Assembly (NCBI GenBank): GCA_023419605.1
Contig: JAEZXR010000105.1
Span: forward strand, 62,001 to 126,000
Origin: Bacillota bacterium
GTDB taxonomy: Bacteria > Bacillota > Clostridia > Acetivibrionales > JAEZXR01
DNA: 64,000 bases
Reading direction: 5' to 3'
Shown piece by piece: positions 58,616 through 64,000 of this stretch. The position numbers were made by a program, and so were the translations under genes. The notes beneath the pieces are model-generated. The model was not told where the DNA came from and did not search any database. It saw nothing but the letters and a program-made list of their open reading frames with translations. Each line of letters begins with the position of its first letter. Position 1 is the first letter of the stretch.

Positions 58616-61600
58616 ATGGAAAAGGGCATAACGATGACAAATGGAAAACCCAATTATAATGGGCTGGAAAAGGAAATGAACAGGGAAGAACTATATAATT
58701 GGATACAGGAATTTTTAGTGTATATCATTGCCGGCAAAATCGGCCAATCCCCCGATGAACTGAGTCCTGCGACCAACTTTGATGAACTGGGGCTGGAATC
58801 ATCCACGGTGGCGGAGTTCAATACAGAGTTGGAGAAGATGCTGCCGAATGTGTCAAAGATCATTCTTTTTGAAAACCGCAATATAAAAGAGCTGGCCCAA
58901 TACCTTGTGAAAAACCATGGACAGGAATTGACGGAAATCATGGATAAAGGCGGGATGGGACTTGAGCTGGCAGAGGAAAGGGAACCTGCTCCCGCAGTAC
59001 CTGAAAAATCCGGGGAGAGGGGTGACTCATCAGGCTCCCCAAACCGGGCCCTTCCGGAAGAGGAGAGACTGGACCGGGTCCTGCTGCAAAATTCTTCTTT
59101 GGAGGAAACTGACGGGTGGGAAGAGATGAAGCCCATCAGGGAACGGCGGAAAAGCTCTGCTGCGAGTCCTGCTGCAAAAAGAAATATAAGGGCTGAAATT
59201 CCTTCATCTACGGGTGATATAGCCATTATTGGAGTCAGCGGCAGGTATCCTTTGGCAAATTCACTGGAGGAGTTCTGGGAAAACCTTGTACAGGGAAAAG
59301 ACTGCATCACCGAGATTCCTGCCGAAAGGTGGGATTGGCGTAAGGAATACGACCCCAAAAAAGGAAAGGCAAATAAAGTCTTCAGCAAATGGGGAGGATT
59401 TATTGAAGATGTAGACAAATTCGATGCCATGTTTTTCGGTATGACGCCAATGGATGCGGAAGGAACCGACCCGCAGGAACGTATTTTTCTTGAAGTTGCA
59501 CACCAGGCACTGGAAGATGCAGGACATACCAGGACAAGCCTGAAGGACAAAAAGGTGGGCGTGTTTGTAGGCGTCATGTATAGCCACTACAGTGTTATAG
59601 GGGCTGAGGAGTCCATAAGGGGTAATTACATGGCTCTAAACTCCCTTCATGGCTCCATAGCCAACAGAGTTTCGTATTATTTCAACTTCAACGGGCCCAG
59701 CATTGCCCTGGACACCATGTGTTCGTCCGCTCTCACAGCCTTGTATCTTGCATGCACAAGCATAAAGGCAGGGGATTGCGATATGGCGGTGGTAGGGGGC
59801 GTGAACCTGACCCTGCACCCCGACAAATACCGTTTCCTGTGCGGAGGAAAGCTTGCCTCCAGCGAGGGAAAGTGCCGGGCCTTTGGAGAGGGCGGCGATG
59901 GTTATGTACCCGGTGAGGGGGTGGGAGCCATCGTAATAAAACCGCTGGAAAAGGCAATGACGGATGGGGACCCGGTTTATGCCGTGATTAAAGGCATCGC
60001 TGTCAATCACGGGGGAAGGACCAACGGGTACACCGTTCCGGACCCCAATGCGCAGGCGGCCCTTATATCCTCTGCATTGGCAAAGTCGGGTGTAGACCCC
60101 AGGACTATAAGCTATGTGGAAGCCCACGGAACCGGAACTCCCCTGGGAGACCCCATTGAAATCACCGGACTTACGAAAGCCTACAGGGAATACACCAAGG
60201 ACAGCCAATTCTGTCCCATAGGTTCGGTTAAGGCTAATGTAGGCCACCTGGAATCGGCGGCAGGCATTGTCGCAGTAACAAAGGTCTTACTGCAAATGAA
60301 GTACAGGAAGCTTGTGCCGTCCATACTTTCAAACATAACCAACCCTAACATAAATTTCGCAGATTCTCCTTTTTATATACAACAAAATGTTTCCCCGTGG
60401 AAAAAGCCGGTTATTGAGGAAAACGGGATTAAAAAGGAATATCCCCGGCGTGTAGGTATCAGTTCCTTCGGGGCTGGAGGAAGCAATTCCCACTTGATAT
60501 TGGAAGAACTTGAAAGACCGCAGGATGTATACGGCGACGGCGCAGCAAAGCAGCAAATCATCGTACTTTCGGCAAGGAGTGAAGAACGGCTCAAGGTGTA
60601 CGCCGGAAAAATGGCGGAATTCCTTGAAAAAGTCATGAAAGATGGAAGCGCGGCAAATATCGGCCTTGCCAACCTTGCCTATACTTTGCAGGCGGGAAGG
60701 GAAGCCATGGAAGAGCGTCTTGCCATGGTAGTTTCCAGTCTGGAGCAGGCGAAGGACGGGTTAAAGGCCTTCTGTCTGGGAAACAAAAAAATAAAGGACT
60801 TTTACAGGGGAAAGGCGGGAAAAAGTGAAAGCACCTTATGGTTTGATGGAGAAGAGGGAGAAGTATACATAAAAGCCGTAATGGACGGAAAAAAGCTGGG
60901 CAAAATTGCACAGCTCTGGGTTACAGGCATCCAGGTAGACTGGGAAATTCTTCATGCAGGGAAAAAACCGGTGAAGGTTTCGCTCCCAACCTATCCCTTC
61001 GAGAAAAGACGCTGTTGGCCCACAGAAGTCAACGGCACTCTGGTGGGAGACATCACTGCCTTCTGGGAAAAGGGTTTGCACCCGCTGATTGACGCCAACA
61101 TATCCACCCTGGAGGAACAGTGCTACAGCAAATCCATGGATGAAAATACTCCGTTCAGCAATGAATATTTACTTAACGGCACCCCTGTGCTTTCGCCATC
61201 GCTTTGTATGGAAATGGCCTGGGCGGCGGCAGCTCTTTCTACCAAAAGAAGCAGGGTGATGAAGCTCTATGAGTTTGAAATGCCGGAAAGGTACACCGTG
61301 GGCAGCCTGCCTGAGAGCTTATGCATCAGCCTTTTTCCCGAGGGTGAAGGCGTGGGGTTTGAGCTGCGCCCGTTAAAAGAGGAAGAAGCGGCCTTCTGCT
61401 TCGGAAAAATCCAATTGGGGGAAGGCACTCCATCAGAAGTCAAACTGCAAGCCCTCGATATCGGAGAGCTTGCCGGAAGGTGCGGTATGAAACCGGTGAA
61501 AGATGAATTCTACGGTAGATTTTCAAAAGCCAATATCACCTATGGCAGTTCCTTACAGGTCATAGAAGAATACGGAAGCATAGGCAGCGAGGCACTGGCC

Positions 61601-61897
61601 TATATGAAAATCAAGGACACGGACCATGGACTTGCCGGAAAATATGCACTGCACCCGGCCATTTTGGAGGGAGCTTTTCAGGTAGCTGTAACGGCTGCAG
61701 CGGAAAGCCCGGATTACAAGCTTTCGGCGGTAGGCGGGATCGTATCCTATGGCAAATTCCCTGACAATTGCTATATTTATGCGTACTGCAAAGACAATAC
61801 GGACGGAAATACGGAGGAAATCATTTTTGATATTGATGTTTCAAACGATGCGGGAGAGGTTTTTCTAAAACTGGAAAACGTTATCCTTTCCAGATAA
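58616..61897 (+). CDS. trans-AT PKS5: ACP8-KS9-dead DH
   Basis: A 1093-aa protein starting behind GGAGGAG. Residues about 20-105 are an ACP (Ser62 in ELGLESSTV, Glu for the usual Asp) that must serve KS8 of PKS4. A linker rich in Glu/Pro/Ser follows. KS9 (about 202-650) has Cys369 (DTMCSSA), EAHGTGT and NVGHLESAAG. The post-KS linker has no ACP-like insert. The C-terminal domain (about 825-1093) is DH-like but has LLNGTPVLSPSL where DH7 has its H-x-x-x-G-x-x-x-x-P, and HPAILEGAF with Glu for Asp, so it is inactive. It ends without an ACP, exactly like PKS4; the next ACP starts PKS6. Confidence 0.94.
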   Translation: MEKGITMTNGKPNYNGLEKEMNREELYNWIQEFLVYIIAGKIGQSPDELSPATNFDELGLESSTVAEFNTELEKMLPNVSKIILFENRNIKELAQYLVKNHGQELTEIMDKGGMGLELAEEREPAPAVPEKSGERGDSSGSPNRALPEEERLDRVLLQNSSLEETDGWEEMKPIRERRKSSAASPAAKRNIRAEIPSSTGDIAIIGVSGRYPLANSLEEFWENLVQGKDCITEIPAERWDWRKEYDPKKGKANKVFSKWGGFIEDVDKFDAMFFGMTPMDAEGTDPQERIFLEVAHQALEDAGHTRTSLKDKKVGVFVGVMYSHYSVIGAEESIRGNYMALNSLHGSIANRVSYYFNFNGPSIALDTMCSSALTALYLACTSIKAGDCDMAVVGGVNLTLHPDKYRFLCGGKLASSEGKCRAFGEGGDGYVPGEGVGAIVIKPLEKAMTDGDPVYAVIKGIAVNHGGRTNGYTVPDPNAQAALISSALAKSGVDPRTISYVEAHGTGTPLGDPIEITGLTKAYREYTKDSQFCPIGSVKANVGHLESAAGIVAVTKVLLQMKYRKLVPSILSNITNPNINFADSPFYIQQNVSPWKKPVIEENGIKKEYPRRVGISSFGAGGSNSHLILEELERPQDVYGDGAAKQQIIVLSARSEERLKVYAGKMAEFLEKVMKDGSAANIGLANLAYTLQAGREAMEERLAMVVSSLEQAKDGLKAFCLGNKKIKDFYRGKAGKSESTLWFDGEEGEVYIKAVMDGKKLGKIAQLWVTGIQVDWEILHAGKKPVKVSLPTYPFEKRRCWPTEVNGTLVGDITAFWEKGLHPLIDANISTLEEQCYSKSMDENTPFSNEYLLNGTPVLSPSLCMEMAWAAAALSTKRSRVMKLYEFEMPERYTVGSLPESLCISLFPEGEGVGFELRPLKEEEAAFCFGKIQLGEGTPSEVKLQALDIGELAGRCGMKPVKDEFYGRFSKANITYGSSLQVIEEYGSIGSEALAYMKIKDTDHGLAGKYALHPAILEGAFQVAVTAAAESPDYKLSAVGGIVSYGKFPDNCYIYAYCKDNTDGNTEEIIFDIDVSNDAGEVFLKLENVILSR

Positions 61898-61957
61898 ATG
61901 CCACACTTGCGCTACGACCAAACTTTACTGCGTTACATACGAGAGGAGAGATTTCGG

Positions 61958-64000
61958 ATGTCTACCCAACCCAGGGAAGTACCAAGCAATAACCCGGAGC
62001 CTGAGAGCATTGGAGCAAATGTTGAGGGTCTCAGGGAAAAGACGGAAGGCTATTTGAAGAAGCTGCTGTATAAAACTGCGAAGATAAGGCCGGATGAAAT
62101 AAATATGAAGGAACCGTTCCAACAGTATGGATTTGATTCCAGAATTGCGATGGCTATCAACAATGAACTGGAGGGAGACTTCGGGGAATTACCTAAGACA
62201 CTGCTCTTTGAATACTCCACATTGGAAGAGCTGACTTCGTATTTCGTGGAAAACCATCCAGAGGTTTTACGTAAGAAGTTTAAAAATGAAATGGATAAAA
62301 ATCAGCGGAAACCGGCAGCTGCTGAAACACCGGCCGTCACTGCGGCAGTTTTGGAGAGCGGACCCGATGGCAGACAGCCTGTCCCGGTAAAGGAAAGCAG
62401 GTTTGCACGTTCCAGGTTTGGTAGAACGGCAGCGCCTCAGGTAACGGAACTGGCAGGCGGGAACGGTAAAGTAGCCATCATCGGCTTGAGCGGAAGGTAT
62501 CCGGGAGCGGACGATCTGGATGAATTCTGGGAGAATTTGAAACAGGGAAAGGATTGTATCACCGAAATTCCTGCCGAGCGCTGGGATTACAGGCAGTACT
62601 ACGACCCTGACAAGGAGAAGCTGGGAAAGAGCTGCAGCAAATGGGGTGGCTTTATTAAGGGCATCGATAAATTCGATCCCATGTTTTTCAACATCTCACC
62701 GGTGGAGGCAAACCTGGTGGATCCCCAGGAAAGAATTTTCCTGCAGACGGCGTGGCATACCCTGGAGGATGCAGGCTATACAAAGGAAAAGCTCGGCGAA
62801 TACAAGGTAGGAGTTTATGTGGGGGCCACCTTCGGGCTGTACCAGTTGTTTGACGCAGAAATGGATGGAAAACCGGTGGCTCATATTAACATGCACTCGT
62901 CCATCGCGAACCGTGTTTCCTATTTCCTTAACCTGCACGGTCCCAGCATGGCCATTGATACCATGTGCTCTTCCTCCCTTACGGCCCTGCACCTTGCCTG
63001 TGAGAGCATACGGAGCGGAGAAACCGATATGGCGCTGGTGGGCGGTGTAAATGCAAACATACATCCCAAACGCTATATTCATGCGAGCCAGAGCAAATTC
63101 TTCTCTACCGAAGGAAAATGCAGAGCCTTCGGAGAAGGCGGCGACGGCTTTGTTATCGGGGAAGGCGTAGGCGCCGTACTGGTGAAATCCTTTGATAAGG
63201 CCGTAAAAGACGGTGACCATATCTATGGAGTAATACTTTCCACCGCCATCAACCATGGCGGCAAGGCAAACGGGTACACGGTACCCAACCCTAACGCCCA
63301 AGGGGTGATGATCTCCGATGCTCTCAGAAAGGCAGGCATAAACCCCCGGACTCTCAGTTATATAGAAGCCCACGGGACCGGAACTTCTCTGGGGGACCCT
63401 ATCGAGATTGCCGGGCTTATGAAAGCCTTTGGAGAATACACCAGCGAAAAGCAGTACTGTTCCATTGGCTCCGTAAAAGCCAATATCGGGCATCTTGAAC
63501 CGGCCGCAGGCATTGCCGGACTCACCAAGGTGCTGCTGCAAATGAAGCACAAAAAGCTTGTGCCGTCCATACTGTCGGAAAAGCTGAACCCTGCCGTCAA
63601 TTTTAAGGAATCGGCATTTTACGTGCAGCATGCGTACGAAGACTGGAAGCAGCCCGTGATCCTTGAAGACGGAAAGGAAAAAACCTTCCCGCGGCGTGCA
63701 GGCGTGAGTTCTTTTGGCGCCGGCGGTTCAAACGGGCACGTTATTATAGAAGAATATGACCATGGAGTAAAGCCTGCACAAACTCAGTATGCGGACACGA
63801 GTGTCATGGTTCTCTCCGCCAAAAGCGAGAAAAAGCTGAAGGAGTACGCAGTGAACCTGCTCCGGTTTATTGAGAAATCGGAAACTACCCGCAGAGAGGT
63901 AGTCGTTGACAGGGAAGGACTGCTGCAGGACATAAATCATGAACTGCGCAATACCTCCGCCGAAATCCTCCAGATGGAGTATGAGGATATTGATGGAGAA
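61958..64000 (+). CDS. trans-AT PKS6, partial: ACP9-KS10
   Basis: The ATG at 61958 behind GAGAGGAGAG opens a frame that runs past the window end (681 codons seen). Residues about 28-105 are an ACP (Ser61 in YGFDSRIA) for module 9. A linker with Ala/Pro/Arg leads to KS10 (about 172-600; Cys337 in DTMCSSS, EAHGTGT, NIGHLEPAAG, FGAGGSNGHVI). Then comes VMVLSAKSEKKLKEYA, and an ACP-like segment begins (EGLLQDINHELRNTSAEILQ, MEYEDIDGE) as the window ends. It is probably the fourth linker insert of this kind. Confidence 0.93.
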   Translation, partial: MSTQPREVPSNNPEPESIGANVEGLREKTEGYLKKLLYKTAKIRPDEINMKEPFQQYGFDSRIAMAINNELEGDFGELPKTLLFEYSTLEELTSYFVENHPEVLRKKFKNEMDKNQRKPAAAETPAVTAAVLESGPDGRQPVPVKESRFARSRFGRTAAPQVTELAGGNGKVAIIGLSGRYPGADDLDEFWENLKQGKDCITEIPAERWDYRQYYDPDKEKLGKSCSKWGGFIKGIDKFDPMFFNISPVEANLVDPQERIFLQTAWHTLEDAGYTKEKLGEYKVGVYVGATFGLYQLFDAEMDGKPVAHINMHSSIANRVSYFLNLHGPSMAIDTMCSSSLTALHLACESIRSGETDMALVGGVNANIHPKRYIHASQSKFFSTEGKCRAFGEGGDGFVIGEGVGAVLVKSFDKAVKDGDHIYGVILSTAINHGGKANGYTVPNPNAQGVMISDALRKAGINPRTLSYIEAHGTGTSLGDPIEIAGLMKAFGEYTSEKQYCSIGSVKANIGHLEPAAGIAGLTKVLLQMKHKKLVPSILSEKLNPAVNFKESAFYVQHAYEDWKQPVILEDGKEKTFPRRAGVSSFGAGGSNGHVIIEEYDHGVKPAQTQYADTSVMVLSAKSEKKLKEYAVNLLRFIEKSETTRREVVVDREGLLQDINHELRNTSAEILQMEYEDIDGE

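Noticed and set aside
1..64000. tRNA, rRNA genes, insertion sequences, attachment sites and riboswitches
   Set aside because: No cloverleaf, rRNA core, transposase or integrase sequence was recognised by eye in either strand.

Overview
The window is bacterial DNA, most likely from a Clostridia-type Firmicute. The main genes have moderate G+C and begin behind strong GGAGG-type ribosome binding sites. Perfect sigma-A promoters sit in AT-rich spacers. The dominant locus is a trans-acyltransferase (trans-AT) polyketide synthase controlled by a LoaP-type NusG paralogue, a combination typical of Firmicutes.

Region 1 (1-11230) is a mosaic of small, partly decayed genes. It holds a frameshifted M23 peptidase, a MerR/GyrI regulator followed by a frameshifted Cys-rich gene, and a MarR regulator divergent from a short-chain dehydrogenase across an 18-bp inverted repeat. 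It also holds a SymE-like remnant, an aminoglycoside-type kinase, several small unknown genes, a TetR gene that has lost its DNA-recognition region but keeps its operators, an apbE plus FMN-binding protein pair, a strikingly GC-rich carboxylesterase, and a VOC protein.

Region 2 (11230-64000) is one co-directional polyketide cluster that runs off the right edge. A consensus promoter (11631-11659) and long leader precede loaP. Then come a BaeB-like metallo-hydrolase, a fused AT-AT-ER protein, and a beta-branching set: free ACP, decarboxylating KS with Ser for Cys, HMG-CoA-synthase homologue and ECH1. Six PKS proteins follow, with ten ketosynthases in the window. The second enoyl-CoA hydratase (ECH2) is embedded in PKS2 next to tandem ACPs that are split between PKS2 and PKS3, so a complete beta-methylation cassette is present.

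The most unusual element is a Soj/ParA-type Walker ATPase gene (46478-47239) between PKS3 and PKS4. PKS3 ends exactly at the end of a KS domain. PKS4 starts with a basic, ParB-N-terminus-like peptide and then resumes with the linker and DH belonging to that KS. A module is therefore split at its KS/linker boundary, the ParA gene lies in the gap, and the downstream half carries a candidate ParA-contact peptide. I infer a ParA system that positions or partitions the PKS megacomplex, in the way other ParA-like ATPases position carboxysomes and chemoreceptor arrays.

Other oddities are Ser-less ACP-like domains inserted in the post-KS linker of four modules, a vestigial AT-like segment in module 1, a KR with catalytic Ser replaced by Ala, and two consecutive dead DH domains ending proteins whose ACPs start the next protein. 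The ACP and KS sequences also fall into three co-varying classes. The product cannot be closed because no loading module or release domain lies in the window.
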